From Aurantimonas sp. 22II-16-19i (GTDB lineage: Bacteria > Pseudomonadota > Alphaproteobacteria > Rhizobiales > Rhizobiaceae): a stretch of DNA of 64,000 nucleotides. The notes beneath the pieces were generated by a model, which had not been told where the DNA came from, ran no database searches, and saw only the letters and a list, made by a program, of their open reading frames with translations. Each line of letters opens with the position of its first letter. Within the stretch, counting starts at the first letter, position 1. Positions 18,326 through 27,623 of the stretch are shown in pieces. Both the position numbers and the translations under genes were made by a program. The stretch spans positions 21,498 to 85,497 of the forward strand of contig NZ_AQQS01000025.1 in the NCBI RefSeq assembly GCF_002088275.1, in the 5' to 3' direction.

Positions 18326-18463
18326 CCGGCAGACCCGAATGGCGCCGCCCCGCACGCGGGCGCGGAGCGCCTTCAGGGAGCCGTTTCACCTCAACCACGC
18401 GCGGGGCCGGCCGGCGGCAGCGGCGATGCCGTCGCGCGGATCGGCACAGACAGGAGAAAATCC

Positions 18464-19870
18464 GTGGAATATCTCAGCCTGCTCGACCTGTCGGACGCCA
18501 TCCGTCGCCGCGCGATCTCGCCCGTCGAGGTGACGCGGGCCATGCTCGAACGCATCGAGCATCTGGACGGCAGCCATCGCAGCTACGCCTGCGTCCTTGC
18601 CGACCGGGCGATGGATCAGGCGAAAGCCGCCGAAAGCGAGATCGGCAGGAGCATCTGGCGCGGGCCGCTCCACGGCGTGCCGATCGCGGTGAAGGATCTC
18701 TGCTACTCGACCTTCGCCCCCACCACCGCCGGCACGCGCATCCACCGGGACTTCGTCCCGGACCATAACGCGACCGTGGTCGACAGGCTGGAAGCTGCCG
18801 GCGCGATCATGCTCGGCAAGCTGAAAATGACCGAGGGCGCCTATACCACCCACCATCCCGACGTCGATCCGCCGCTCAATCCCTGGGGGGCCGGGCATTG
18901 GGCGGGGTCCTCCTCCAGCGGCTCCGGCGTCGCGCCGGCGGCGGGGCTTTGCTACGGCTCGCTCGGCTCCGACACCGGCGGGTCGATCCGCTTTCCCTCG
19001 GCCGCCAATGCGCTGACCGGGGTCAAGCCCACCTGGGGCCGCGTCTCCCGCCACGGCGTCTTCGCACTTGCGGACTCCCTCGACCATGTCGGGCCGATGG
19101 CGCGATCGGCCGGCGATGCCGCCGCGCTTCTCGGTGTCGTCGCCGGTGCCGACGCGAACGATCCGACGAGTCTTCGAGCCGAGGTGCCCGACTATCTCGC
19201 AGAGATCGGCAAGAGCATCAGGGGCATGACGATCGGCATCGATCGTTCCTACGCCTTCGACGGCGTCGACCCGGAGGCGGCTGCAGCGCTCGCCGCCGCC
19301 GAGGCGGTCTTCCGCTCGCTCGGCGCGCGGATCAGGGAGGTGCGCTTTCCGGCTTATGAGCGGCTCGTCAGCCTGTGGATCCCGATGTGCGCGGTGGAGA
19401 CGGCCATCGCCCACCGCGACACCTATCCGGCGAAGAAGGAAGACTACGGGCCCGAACTCGCCGGCCTGATCGAGGAGGGGCGAGCCCTCGGCGGGCTCGA
19501 CCTTTGCGACATCCTGCACGAGCGATTGCGATTCAACGGCGCTCTGGCGGCAATGTTCGAGGACATCGACGCGTTCCTGATCCCGACCATGCCGATGCGC
19601 CTGCCGAGCCTTTCCGACCTCGCATCCTTCGGCGACGATCCGACCGTTCTCGTGCGACTGCTGCGCTTCACCGCACCCTTCGACTTCTCCGGCACGCCGA
19701 CGATCACCTTGCCGAGCGGCTTCGACAGCGCGGGGTTGCCCCTGTCGATGCAGCTGGCCGGCCCATCGCTCTCGGAGGGACAGTTGGCGAGGATGGCCCA
19801 TGCTTTCCAGACCCAGACGGATTGGCACGCCCGCAGGCCGAAGAGCGATCCCGGTGTCGCATCGGCCTGA
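18464..19870 (+). CDS. Amidase-signature family amidase (second)
   Basis: Amide hydrolase of the amidase-signature family, 468 residues, starting at GTG 18464 behind an AGGAGA ribosome site. The triad fits K77 (IAVKDL), a cis-serine near S150 in GSSSSGSG, and nucleophile S174 in GSDTGGSIRFPS. It is only distantly similar to the amidase at 16509 (different N-terminus, no GVPMMNG), so the two probably act on different substrates. It resembles GatA/aspartyl-amidotransferase-A-like amidases, but no GatB or GatC is adjacent. It is separated from the ABM gene by 138 bases. Confidence 0.9.
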   Translation: MEYLSLLDLSDAIRRRAISPVEVTRAMLERIEHLDGSHRSYACVLADRAMDQAKAAESEIGRSIWRGPLHGVPIAVKDLCYSTFAPTTAGTRIHRDFVPDHNATVVDRLEAAGAIMLGKLKMTEGAYTTHHPDVDPPLNPWGAGHWAGSSSSGSGVAPAAGLCYGSLGSDTGGSIRFPSAANALTGVKPTWGRVSRHGVFALADSLDHVGPMARSAGDAAALLGVVAGADANDPTSLRAEVPDYLAEIGKSIRGMTIGIDRSYAFDGVDPEAAAALAAAEAVFRSLGARIREVRFPAYERLVSLWIPMCAVETAIAHRDTYPAKKEDYGPELAGLIEEGRALGGLDLCDILHERLRFNGALAAMFEDIDAFLIPTMPMRLPSLSDLASFGDDPTVLVRLLRFTAPFDFSGTPTITLPSGFDSAGLPLSMQLAGPSLSEGQLARMAHAFQTQTDWHARRPKSDPGVASA

Positions 19871-20429
19871 GACGCTCGTCGTCATCCGTCATCGCCGTCC
19901 CGGCTGCCGTTGCAGCCTTCGCCGGAAGCTCGCCAAGGTCTCGCCGCGATCCTGTCGCTCGCCGTCTTCGACTTTCTCCATTGCGGATGAGCAGCGCGCC
20001 ATGCGGCGCGGCGTCGGGCCTCCACGAGAACGAAGGCTGGCGGAGCGCCCGCATGGTGCCATTGGCTGCCAGCGGGCACGGCGGCGCCCTTCGCGTCGAC
20101 CCGGCAGTTCGTGGGTGATGAATTTCGGCTCGGCTTCTGGCCGATCAAGGGGCATTCCCTGTGGAGCAAACCCGGCCATCGTCGGGCAGCGCCAAAGGAT
20201 CGAGCGGAAAACCATCGACGATCGTCGCTTGCAGTCCCCTGGATCGCTGCTTAACATCGCCCCCGGACGAGGATGCTTGTGCCTTGTTCACGCTCGACCG
20301 GGCGTCAAATTCTCCGACGATGGACAGGCTCTCCGGGCGACCTCGGTGTTCCATGCCTGCGTCTATGTGGCTGCGGGGGCTGATGCGTTGCCACCGTCCG
20401 GGCCTGCACCGACCAAGGCTCACGATTGC
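19871..20429. other. Intergenic region before the XRE-cupin regulator
   Basis: These 559 bases hold no gene that can be supported. Several short frames are open on both strands, but they lack ribosome sites, recognisable domains and the codon bias of the neighbours. The promoter of the regulator gene at 20430 is probably in the last 150 bases. Confidence 0.5.
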
Positions 20430-21011
20430 ATGAATGAAAGCAGCAGCGCCCTCCCTGCGGATCTCGGTCTGAAGCTCCGCCATATGCGGACCCTCCACAA
20501 TCTTTCGCTCAAGCAGCTCGCCCGGACGGTCGGCTGCTCGGAGAGCATGCTGTCGAAGATCGAGACGGGCAAGGTGAACCCGACCATGACGATGCTGCGC
20601 AAGCTCGTCGACACGCTCGGGATCAACATCACCTTCCTCTTCAGCGCGGAAGACGATCGCGACGCCGTCGTCCATCGCGCCGGAGACCGACCGGTGATCG
20701 GCATCGGGCAGTCCCGCTTCGGCGCCGGCATCATGCTCGAGCGCCTCCCGCCGGCCTCGCCCCAGAACCTGCTCGAGGCGAACATCCATATCGTCAACCC
20801 CGGCGGATCGACCGATGGTGCCTTCAGCCATGTCGGCGAGGAAATGGGCTTCGTCCTCGAGGGCCAGGTGACCCTCGTGGTCGAAGGAACCGCCTACGAG
20901 CTCTCTCCCGGCGATTCTTTCGCTTTCCGGTCCGAAAGAGCGCACGAGTATCGCAACGACGGCGACCAGGTGGCGCGAATTCTCTGGGTGAACACGCCGC
21001 CGACCTTTTGA
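20430..21011 (+). CDS. XRE family transcriptional regulator with C-terminal cupin
   Basis: DNA-binding regulator of 193 residues. An N-terminal helix-turn-helix (about residues 12-65: LKLRHMRTLHNLSLKQLA, CSESMLSKIETGKVNPT) is followed by a cupin sensor domain (about 105-190: SHVGEEMGFVLEGQVTLVVEG, LSPGDSFAFRSERAHEYRN). This PuuR-like architecture often controls polyamine, amino acid or amide catabolism. The frame is open further upstream but without coding character; ATG 20430 opens the domain directly. It lies just before the nitrilase operon, and the palindrome at 21159 is its best candidate operator. Confidence 0.92.
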   Translation: MNESSSALPADLGLKLRHMRTLHNLSLKQLARTVGCSESMLSKIETGKVNPTMTMLRKLVDTLGINITFLFSAEDDRDAVVHRAGDRPVIGIGQSRFGAGIMLERLPPASPQNLLEANIHIVNPGGSTDGAFSHVGEEMGFVLEGQVTLVVEGTAYELSPGDSFAFRSERAHEYRNDGDQVARILWVNTPPTF

Positions 21012-21158
21012 GCCGCGGCGACGATCTCTCCGGGCGGCAGCGACCGAGGCGAGCGCGCCGCGAGCGCCTCGATCCATTCCTGTAGCACCACCCCGCACAG
21101 GCCCATCTCGCGAGCAAATGCACAGAAATTAGGCTCGCACAGATTCTTTTCAGAAATT

Positions 21159-21177
21159 CATTCAAGTCACTTGAATG
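21159..21177. promoter_or_regulatory. Palindromic operator candidate upstream of the nitrilase operon
   Basis: CATTCAAGT and ACTTGAATG form a perfect 9-bp inverted repeat around a single central C. It sits in an AT-rich stretch 117 bases before the nitrilase start used here and 147 bases after the XRE-cupin gene. The size and symmetry fit a dimeric regulator site, most simply for that XRE-cupin protein. No second copy was found by eye. Confidence 0.6.
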
Positions 21178-21276
21178 CGAATACGGATCGGGTAGGCTCG
21201 ATGGATGAGCGTCGTCGCGAGGCCGGCAGGCGATTGCGATGACCCGGGCATGACGATTTCGGGGGCGCGGGGATCC

Positions 21277-22146
21277 ATGGCGCAGGAAGCGCAAATCCAG
21301 ATTTCATGCGCGCAATTCGAGCCGCGCATCGGCGAGAAGGAGCGCAACGTCGAGGCGAGCCTTGCTCTCATCGAGAGGCTCGCCGGGGACGGCTCGCAAC
21401 TGATCGTCATGCCGGAGCTTTGCAACACCGGTTACGTGCTGGAAAGCCGGGAAGAAGCCTACGCTCTCTCCGAAGAGGTCGCGACGGGCGAGACGATCAC
21501 CGCCTGGACCAGAGCCGCCGCCGAGAAGGATGTCACCCTCGTCGCCGGCTTCCTCGAGCGCGACGGCGTGAAGCTCTACAACAGCGCCATCGTCATCGGA
21601 CCGGATGGGATCATCGGCACCTACCGCAAGGCCCATCTCTGGAATGCCGAAGCGTTGTTCTTCGAGCGCGGCGATCTCGGCTTTCCGGTCTTTCACACGC
21701 GCTTCGGCCGGCTCGGCGTGCTGATCTGCTACGACGGCTGGTTTCCCGAAGCCTGGCGCCTCCTCGCCCTGCAGGGCGCCGACATCGTCTGCGTGCCGAC
21801 CAACTGGGTGCCGATGGAGAAGCAGCCGGGCCACCTGCCGGCCATGGCCAACATCCTGTGCATGGGCGCGGCGCATTCCAACTCGATGGTCGTCGCCGCC
21901 TGCGACCGGGTCGGCACCGAGCGCGGCCAGCCATTCATCGGCCAGAGCCTGATCGTCGACCACAATGGCTGGCCCGTCGCAGGTCCGGCCAGCAAGGACG
22001 AGCCGGAGCTGGTCACCGCGCGCGTCGACCTCTCGCAGGCCCGGCGCCAGCGCAACTGGAATGCCTTCAACCAGGTCGTCCGGGACCGCCGGACGGATCT
22101 TTATGGGGAAATGTTGGGGACGCAGGCTCGCCCCGACTGGCACTGA
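21277..22146 (+). CDS. Nitrilase-superfamily carbon-nitrogen hydrolase
   Basis: Cytoplasmic hydrolase of C-N bonds (amide, N-carbamoyl or nitrile), 289 residues from ATG 21277. The Glu-Lys-Cys triad is visible as E47 (MPELCNTGY), K118 (YRKAHLW) and C151 (LICYDGWFPE). The CYDGWFPE context is closer to N-carbamoyl-amino-acid or amide hydrolases than to true nitrilases. In-frame ATGs at 21205 and 21250 would add 24 or 9 residues; 21277 opens just before the first core strand. The binding-protein gene of the second amide-type importer follows after 31 bases, so hydrolase and transporter are probably co-transcribed. Confidence 0.9.
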   Translation: MAQEAQIQISCAQFEPRIGEKERNVEASLALIERLAGDGSQLIVMPELCNTGYVLESREEAYALSEEVATGETITAWTRAAAEKDVTLVAGFLERDGVKLYNSAIVIGPDGIIGTYRKAHLWNAEALFFERGDLGFPVFHTRFGRLGVLICYDGWFPEAWRLLALQGADIVCVPTNWVPMEKQPGHLPAMANILCMGAAHSNSMVVAACDRVGTERGQPFIGQSLIVDHNGWPVAGPASKDEPELVTARVDLSQARRQRNWNAFNQVVRDRRTDLYGEMLGTQARPDWH

Positions 22147-22177
22147 GACGAGCCTTTCACAAACAGGGAACGACGTC

Positions 22178-23332
22178 ATGAAATTCACCCATCTGGCCGG
22201 CAGCGTGCTGCTGCTCGGAGCGATGACTTACGGCGCCGCGGCGCAGGAAGATCCGATCAAGATCGGCATTCCGGTCGGTCTCAGCGGCGCCAACAGCGTC
22301 GTCGCGCCCTCCGTCGTCCAGTCGAGCGAACTCGCCGCCGAGGAGATCAACGCCGCGGGTGGCATTCTCGGCCGCAAGGTCGAACTCGTCGTCGCCGACG
22401 ACGGCAGCGGCGCCCAGGGCGCGCAGCGCGCCTTCGACTCGCTGGTCTTCCAGGACGACGTCGACGTGCTGATCTCGATGGAGACGAGCGCCGCCCGCAA
22501 TGCCGGCCTGCCGATCGTCAACCGTGCCGGCAAGCCGTACATCTACACGTCCTTCTACGAAGGACGCTCCTGCAGCCCGTGGATGTTCGTCGACGCCTGG
22601 GTGCCCGAACAGCAGGTGACGCCGATCGTCGACCAATTCATGAACGAGGAAGGCGCCAAGACCTTCTACCTCATCGGCAGCGACTACGCCTTCGGCCGCG
22701 GCATGCTGGAATTCACCCGCAAATACATCGAGGACAGCGGCGGCCAGGTCCTCGGCGAAGAGTACCTGCCGATGGACGGCTCGGACTGGACCGCGATCAT
22801 CTCCGATCTGAAGTCGAAGAACCCGGCTGCCCTGATCACCTCGACGGCCGGTGGCGCGCCCAACGTCACCCTGACCAAGCAGCTGCGCAATTCCGGCGTC
22901 GACATCCCCTATGGCAACCTCGCCGTCGACGAGGGCACGGCCAAGAGCATGGGCTCGGACGCCTCCGGCATCTACATCTCCCAGTCCTACCTGACCGGTA
23001 TCGGCAGCGAGGAGAACAAGACGTTCCTCGCGGCGATGGAGAAGAAGTTCGGCGCCGATCTGAAGACGCCGAACGATCTCTCCGTGCCGCAGTACGAGGC
23101 GATCTACCTCTACAAGGCCGCTGTCGAGAAGGCCGGATCCACCGAGCCCCAGGCCGTCGTCGACGCGCTGCCGGAGGTCTCCTTTACCGGCCCGCGCGGC
23201 GCCATCCAGATGAACAAGCAGCACCACACGCCGCTGACCATGTATCTCGGCCAGGTCAAGGACGACGGCAGCGTCGAGGTCATCAAGACCTTCGACAACG
23301 TCGACCCGGGCGAGCAGTGCCCGAACCTCTGA
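22178..23332 (+). CDS. Urea/amide/branched-chain-type ABC substrate-binding protein (second system)
   Basis: Periplasmic binding protein, Peripla_BP_5 family, 384 residues. It has a Sec signal peptide (MKFTHLAGSVLLLGAMTYGAAAQ, cleavage near A21-A22), then DPIKIGIPVGLSGANS, INAAGGILGRKVELVVADD and LIGSDYAFGRGM. AGGGAA at 22165-22170 supports ATG 22178; the frame upstream is the nitrilase gene in another phase. It differs from the first binding protein at 11698, which has a Tat-like signal. A long perfect hairpin follows the stop, before the permease gene. Confidence 0.93.
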   Translation: MKFTHLAGSVLLLGAMTYGAAAQEDPIKIGIPVGLSGANSVVAPSVVQSSELAAEEINAAGGILGRKVELVVADDGSGAQGAQRAFDSLVFQDDVDVLISMETSAARNAGLPIVNRAGKPYIYTSFYEGRSCSPWMFVDAWVPEQQVTPIVDQFMNEEGAKTFYLIGSDYAFGRGMLEFTRKYIEDSGGQVLGEEYLPMDGSDWTAIISDLKSKNPAALITSTAGGAPNVTLTKQLRNSGVDIPYGNLAVDEGTAKSMGSDASGIYISQSYLTGIGSEENKTFLAAMEKKFGADLKTPNDLSVPQYEAIYLYKAAVEKAGSTEPQAVVDALPEVSFTGPRGAIQMNKQHHTPLTMYLGQVKDDGSVEVIKTFDNVDPGEQCPNL

Positions 23333-23345
23333 CCGGCTGAACGCC

Positions 23346-23373
23346 CGGACGGGCGATCATCATCGCCCGTCCG
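23346..23373 (+). promoter_or_regulatory. Perfect 12-bp intercistronic hairpin after second binding-protein gene
   Basis: CGGACGGGCGAT (23346-23357) and ATCGCCCGTCCG (23362-23373) pair perfectly around a 4-nt CATC loop, 13 bases after the binding-protein stop and 43 bases before the permease start. It is very stable and lacks a T-tail, so it fits an RNA-stability or attenuation element within the operon. Confidence 0.8.
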
Positions 23374-23416
23374 TCATCCGTGCTTCGCACCGCGAACGCT
23401 TCAAGGACCCCTGCTC

Positions 23417-24253
23417 ATGGCGACGCTGTTTCTCGATATCGTCACGACGTCGTCGATGCTGTTCATCGTCGCCGCCGGCCTGATGATCATTCTCGGCGTC
23501 ATGAAGCTCATCAACTTCGCCCACGGCGCCTTCCTGACCGTCGGCGGCTATAGCGCCCATGTCGTCACCGACGCCGGTTTCAACGCCTGGCTCACCATTC
23601 CGGCGGCGGCGGTCGTCGGCTTCGTCCTCGGCATCGTCGTCGAGCGGATCATCCTGCGTCCGCTCTACGACCGGCCGCTCGACGCGATCCTCGCGACCTG
23701 GGGCCTCGGCATCGTCATCGCGCAGATCATTACCTTCATGTTCGGACGCGGCGTCCAGTTCGCCGAGAGCCCGATTTCCGGCACGGCCGATCTCTTCGCC
23801 ATCACCTATTCGTCCTGGCGGCTGATCCTCGTTGCCGTCGCCGTCGCGCTCGGGATCGCGCTGACCGCCCTCCTCTACTTCACCCGCTTCGGCCTCAACG
23901 CCAGAGCCGTGATCATGAACGAGAATCTCGCCCGGGGCCTCGGCATCGACAGCGTCAGGGTGCGGGCGCTCACCTTCGGGCTGGGTGCGGCGCTGGCCTG
24001 CGCGGCCGGAGCCTTGATCACGCCGCTGCTCTCGATCGACCCGAACATGGGCCTGCCGTGGCTGGTCAACTCGTTCATGCTGGTGCTGGTCTCGGGCGTC
24101 GCGATCCCCGGCCTGGCGCTGGCCTCGCTGCTTCTGGGCGGGGCGCAGGTCCTGGTCTCCACCTTCGTCAGCCCGATCATCGGCGGCATCACCATCGTCG
24201 TCCTCGCGGCGGTCATACTCAGGATCAAGCCCCAGGGACTGTCCCGTGGTTGA
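23417..24253 (+). CDS. Branched-chain/amide-type ABC transporter permease (LivH-like, second system)
   Basis: Inner-membrane permease, 278 residues, LivH family, with VMKLINFAHGAFLTVGGYSAH near residues 34-54 and VERIILRPLYDRPLDAILATWG. AAGGA at 23403-23407 gives the ribosome site for ATG 23417. It ends with LRIKPQGLSRG and overlaps the next gene by eight bases. The partner of this permease is the fused permease-ATPase downstream. Confidence 0.93.
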   Translation: MATLFLDIVTTSSMLFIVAAGLMIILGVMKLINFAHGAFLTVGGYSAHVVTDAGFNAWLTIPAAAVVGFVLGIVVERIILRPLYDRPLDAILATWGLGIVIAQIITFMFGRGVQFAESPISGTADLFAITYSSWRLILVAVAVALGIALTALLYFTRFGLNARAVIMNENLARGLGIDSVRVRALTFGLGAALACAAGALITPLLSIDPNMGLPWLVNSFMLVLVSGVAIPGLALASLLLGGAQVLVSTFVSPIIGGITIVVLAAVILRIKPQGLSRG

Positions 24254-26069
24254 CATCACCTCGCACGCCCCCCGACGCTCGCTGACACCATACTGGACGA
24301 CCGCGATCGTCGCCGGCCTGGCGATCGCCCTCGTCGTCGCGGCGCCGCACTTTCTCGGCATCTACCTGACCAACGTCCTGATCCGCGCCCTTTTCCTGGG
24401 CGTCCTGGCGCTTACCGTGGATCTGATCTGGGGCTATACGGGCATCCTGACCTTCGGCCAGTCGGCCTTCTTCGGCATCGGCGCCTATGCCTGCGCCCTG
24501 GTCTTCACCCATTGGGGTTTCGGCCCCGGATGGTTCGTCGCCGCGCTTCTGATCGGCATCGTCGCGGCGGGGCTGGTCGCCTGGCTGGTCGGCCTGTTGT
24601 CGTTCTATCACGGCGCCTCGCCGCTCTACTCGTCGATCATGACGCTGGCGCTGCCCATCGTCCTCGTCCAGGTGATCTTCGCCGGAGGCCGGTTTACCGG
24701 CTCCAGCAGCGGGCTGTCCGGGTTTCCGACCTACTACTGGTCGATCGGCACCTGGTTCGTCATCGCCGGCGTCCTGCTGATCGCGGTCGCCTCGCTCGCC
24801 TGGCTGTTCGTGCGCGGCGACTTCGGCCGCATCCTGATCGCCATTCGGGAAAACGAGGATCGCTGCGCCTATCTCGGCATCCCGGTTTCCGGCATCAAGA
24901 CAGGGCTGTTCACTGTCTGCGGGGCGGTCGGCGCCGTCGCCGGCTTCGGCTATGCCGCCTTCACCGACGTCGTGGCGCCGGAGCTCGCGGGCTTCCTGCT
25001 CGGAACGGAGTCGCTCATCTGGGTGGCGCTCGGCGGCAGGGCGACGCTGATCGGGCCGATCCTCGGCGCCATCGGCATCGACGTCACCTCCTCTTATCTT
25101 TCGGGGAGCCTGCCCTTCCTTTGGAAATTCCTCGTCGGCGTCGCCTTCGTCGTGGTGATCATCCTTCTGCCGAACGGCATCGCCTCGCTCGTCACCGGCG
25201 CATGGCGCCGCTACAAAAGGCGCGGCAAGGAGGGCGCCGCGGCGCACACGCACCGGGAGACTGTCACCCTGGTCCAGGCCAAGGCCGGCGGCCTCGCGCA
25301 AAGCCCGTCCGGCGACGTGTCCCCGATCAGGATCGCGGCGCTCACCTGCCGTTATGGCAGCCTCACGGTGCTGGACGGGATCGAACTCGAGGGCAGGCGG
25401 CGCGAGCTTCTGTCGATCGTCGGGCCGAACGGCGCCGGCAAGACCACGCTGATGCGCTGCATCAGCAATGGCAGCGAACGCAGCGGCGGCGAGGTGGTGA
25501 TCGGCGGCGAGAGCATCGGACGGAAATCGCCTCAGAAGATCGTCGCGCTCGGCGTCGGCCGCAGTTTCCAGAACACCAGCCTGTTCGACAGCCTGACCGT
25601 CGGCGACTGCCTGCGGCTTGCCCGCTTCCGCATCGACGGGGCCCGCTATTTCGAGCGCAGCGACACGGTCGCCCTGCCCGAGCCCGCCCTCGACATTCTG
25701 AGGGCGACCGGTCTCGACCGGCAGCTCGGCCTCGAGACGCGCTACCTGTCCCACGGCATGAAGCGCGGCCTGGAACTCGCCATGGTGCTCGCCACCGAAC
25801 CGCGCGTCCTTCTGCTCGACGAGCCGACCGCGGGCCTGACCAAGGCCGAGCGCACCGCCATCGGCAGCGTTCTGACCCGGCTGGTCGAGGACTACGGCCT
25901 CTGCGTCTTCCTGATCGAGCACGATCTCGATTTCGTCCGCGAGATCTCCGACCGGATCGTCGTGCTTCACCAGGGCCGGATGCTGCTCGACGGCAGCGTC
26001 GAGGAGGTCGTCTCGTCCGACCTCGTCAAGGCCGTCTATTCGGGCCAGGAGACGGAGACACCGGCATGA
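24246..26069 (+). CDS. Fused ABC transporter permease (LivM-like) and ATP-binding protein (LivG-like)
   Basis: A single uninterrupted 607-residue frame joins two normally separate subunits. Residues about 1-325 are a LivM-like permease (GYTGILTFGQSAFFGIGAYA; FGRILIAIRENEDRCAYLGIP). Residues about 325-360 form a charged linker. Residues about 360-607 are a LivG-like ATPase with Walker A GPNGAGKTTLMR (about 393), signature LSHGMKRGLELAMVLA, Walker B VLLLDEPTAGLTK and switch LIEHDLDF. The start is GTG 24246, overlapping the LivH-like stop; the gene overlaps the LivF-like gene by four bases. Permease-ATPase fusions exist in this transporter class but are uncommon. The other amide-type system here keeps the two separate. 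Confidence 0.93.
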   Translation: MVDITSHAPRRSLTPYWTTAIVAGLAIALVVAAPHFLGIYLTNVLIRALFLGVLALTVDLIWGYTGILTFGQSAFFGIGAYACALVFTHWGFGPGWFVAALLIGIVAAGLVAWLVGLLSFYHGASPLYSSIMTLALPIVLVQVIFAGGRFTGSSSGLSGFPTYYWSIGTWFVIAGVLLIAVASLAWLFVRGDFGRILIAIRENEDRCAYLGIPVSGIKTGLFTVCGAVGAVAGFGYAAFTDVVAPELAGFLLGTESLIWVALGGRATLIGPILGAIGIDVTSSYLSGSLPFLWKFLVGVAFVVVIILLPNGIASLVTGAWRRYKRRGKEGAAAHTHRETVTLVQAKAGGLAQSPSGDVSPIRIAALTCRYGSLTVLDGIELEGRRRELLSIVGPNGAGKTTLMRCISNGSERSGGEVVIGGESIGRKSPQKIVALGVGRSFQNTSLFDSLTVGDCLRLARFRIDGARYFERSDTVALPEPALDILRATGLDRQLGLETRYLSHGMKRGLELAMVLATEPRVLLLDEPTAGLTKAERTAIGSVLTRLVEDYGLCVFLIEHDLDFVREISDRIVVLHQGRMLLDGSVEEVVSSDLVKAVYSGQETETPA

Positions 26070-26797
26070 GCGCCGTTCGCCAATTCGAACCCGCGCAAAC
26101 CGTCCTCGCGGTCGAGGGGCTGACCAGCGGCTACGACGCGGCGCCGGTCGTGCGGGAGGTGTCCTTCTCCATCGCCGCCGGCGAGATCCTGGTGATCCTC
26201 GGCAAGAACGGCATGGGCAAGTCGACGCTGTTGAAGACGATCATGGGCTTCGTCCGCGCCTCCGCCGGCAAGATCCGTCTCGCCGGCGAAGACATCACCA
26301 ACCGCCAGCCGCATCTGATCGCCCGGCACTCCGTCGCCTATACGCCGCAGGAATATGCGATCTTCCAGGATCTGACGGTCGAGGAGAACCTCCGGCTCGG
26401 CGTCGCGAACGACACCCTCCTCAAGGAACGTCTGGAAGACGTCGAGGCGGCGTTTCCGCGCATCGTCGAGCGACTGCACCAGCGTGCCGGCACGCTGTCT
26501 GGCGGCGAGCAGAAGATGCTGCTCCTGTCGCGCGGCCTGATCGCCCGGCCGAAGATCATGCTGATCGACGAGATCTCGGAAGGCTTGCAGCCGACGATGG
26601 TCGCCAAGATGGCCGAAGTCCTCAAGGCGACCAAGGAAAGGAACGGCGTCGCGGTGGTGCTGGTCGAGCAGAACCTGCCCTTCGCCCTCTCCGTCGCCGA
26701 CCGCTATGCCATCCTCAAGATCGGCGAGATCGTCGAGCGCGGCGACGTGGCCCATGCCGACACGGCGGCGACCCTTGAGGAGCATCTTCGGATCTAG
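26066..26797 (+). CDS. Branched-chain/amide-type ABC transporter ATP-binding protein (LivF-like, second system)
   Basis: ATPase of 243 residues from ATG 26066, overlapping the fused gene stop. It has Walker A GKNGMGKSTLLKTIMG, signature LSGGEQKMLLLSRGL, Walker B IMLIDEISEGLQPT and VLVEQNLPFA. Walker B ends in DEIS where most family members have DEPT, a small deviation that keeps the catalytic glutamate. It completes the second importer (binding protein, permease, permease-ATPase fusion, ATPase). Confidence 0.94.
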   Translation: MSAVRQFEPAQTVLAVEGLTSGYDAAPVVREVSFSIAAGEILVILGKNGMGKSTLLKTIMGFVRASAGKIRLAGEDITNRQPHLIARHSVAYTPQEYAIFQDLTVEENLRLGVANDTLLKERLEDVEAAFPRIVERLHQRAGTLSGGEQKMLLLSRGLIARPKIMLIDEISEGLQPTMVAKMAEVLKATKERNGVAVVLVEQNLPFALSVADRYAILKIGEIVERGDVAHADTAATLEEHLRI

Positions 26798-26876
26798 GGC
26801 ACCATCCGGCAGTGCCGGGACAGAGCTTGGGATCATGCGCAAACGAGACGAGCGAGCGGGCACCGGGAGACGCGGT

Positions 26877-27623
26877 ATGACAGGCATCGAAGCCAACACC
26901 TTTTCGATCGTCGCGCGATGTCCCCGCACGGGGGAGCTCGGCGTCGCGGTCGCATCGGCGGTTCCCGCGGTCGGGGCCATCTGTCCCTATGTCCGGCCGG
27001 GCGTCGGCGCCGTGACCACCCAGTCCTGGGTCAATCCCTATCTGGCGACGGCGATCCTCGACGCCCTCGCCGCGGGCTCGCCTGCGGATGCGGCACTGGC
27101 AAGCGCACTGGCCAGCGATGCCGAGGCAGATCTGCGACAGGTCGGCGTCGTCGACGCCAGCGGCGGATCGGCCGTATGGACCGGCGGCGCCTGCACCGAC
27201 TGGCATGGCTCGCGGCACGGCTCCGACTTCAGCGCGCAAGGCAACATGCTGACGGGGCCAGAGGTGATAGACGCCCTCGCCGAGACCTTCGAGGCGTCCC
27301 ACGCCGAGAGCCTCGACGCGCGGCTCATGGCGTGCCTGGAAGCGGCGCAGGCCGCCGGCGGCGACAAGCGCGGCAAGCAGGCGGCGGGGATCGTGGTGTT
27401 CGGCTCCGAAAGCTACGCCAAGGTGGACCTCAGGGTCGACGAACACGCGGCGCCGATCGCCCGCCTGCGCGAGGTCTACGAGATCGCCAGATTGCAGCTG
27501 ATGCCCTTCGTCGAGGGAATGCCGAAGCGCGAGAAGCCGAGTGCTTTCCCCCCGAGCGTGATGGAGCTTCTCCTGAAATCGCCGCCCGACCGTCCCGGCG
27601 GCGGCGGGAGCGCCCAGCCATGA
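26877..27623 (+). CDS. DUF1028 (Ntn-hydrolase-like) protein
   Basis: Conserved DUF1028 protein, 248 residues from ATG 26877; an ATG at 26835 is an alternative. Family features are TFSIVARCPRTGELGVAVASAVPAVG at the start and the following PGVGAVTTQSWVNPYLA, with DFSAQGNMLTGPEVIDAL in the middle. DUF1028 proteins have an Ntn-hydrolase-like fold and are suspected amidohydrolases of unknown substrate. The gene follows the second transporter and overlaps the next small gene by four bases, tying it to the amidase unit downstream. Confidence 0.88.
   Translation: MTGIEANTFSIVARCPRTGELGVAVASAVPAVGAICPYVRPGVGAVTTQSWVNPYLATAILDALAAGSPADAALASALASDAEADLRQVGVVDASGGSAVWTGGACTDWHGSRHGSDFSAQGNMLTGPEVIDALAETFEASHAESLDARLMACLEAAQAAGGDKRGKQAAGIVVFGSESYAKVDLRVDEHAAPIARLREVYEIARLQLMPFVEGMPKREKPSAFPPSVMELLLKSPPDRPGGGGSAQP

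Noticed and set aside
18464..19870. GatA subunit of the glutamyl-tRNA amidotransferase.
   Set aside because: No gatB or gatC is adjacent and the context is catabolic; amidase-signature proteins are often mis-named GatA.
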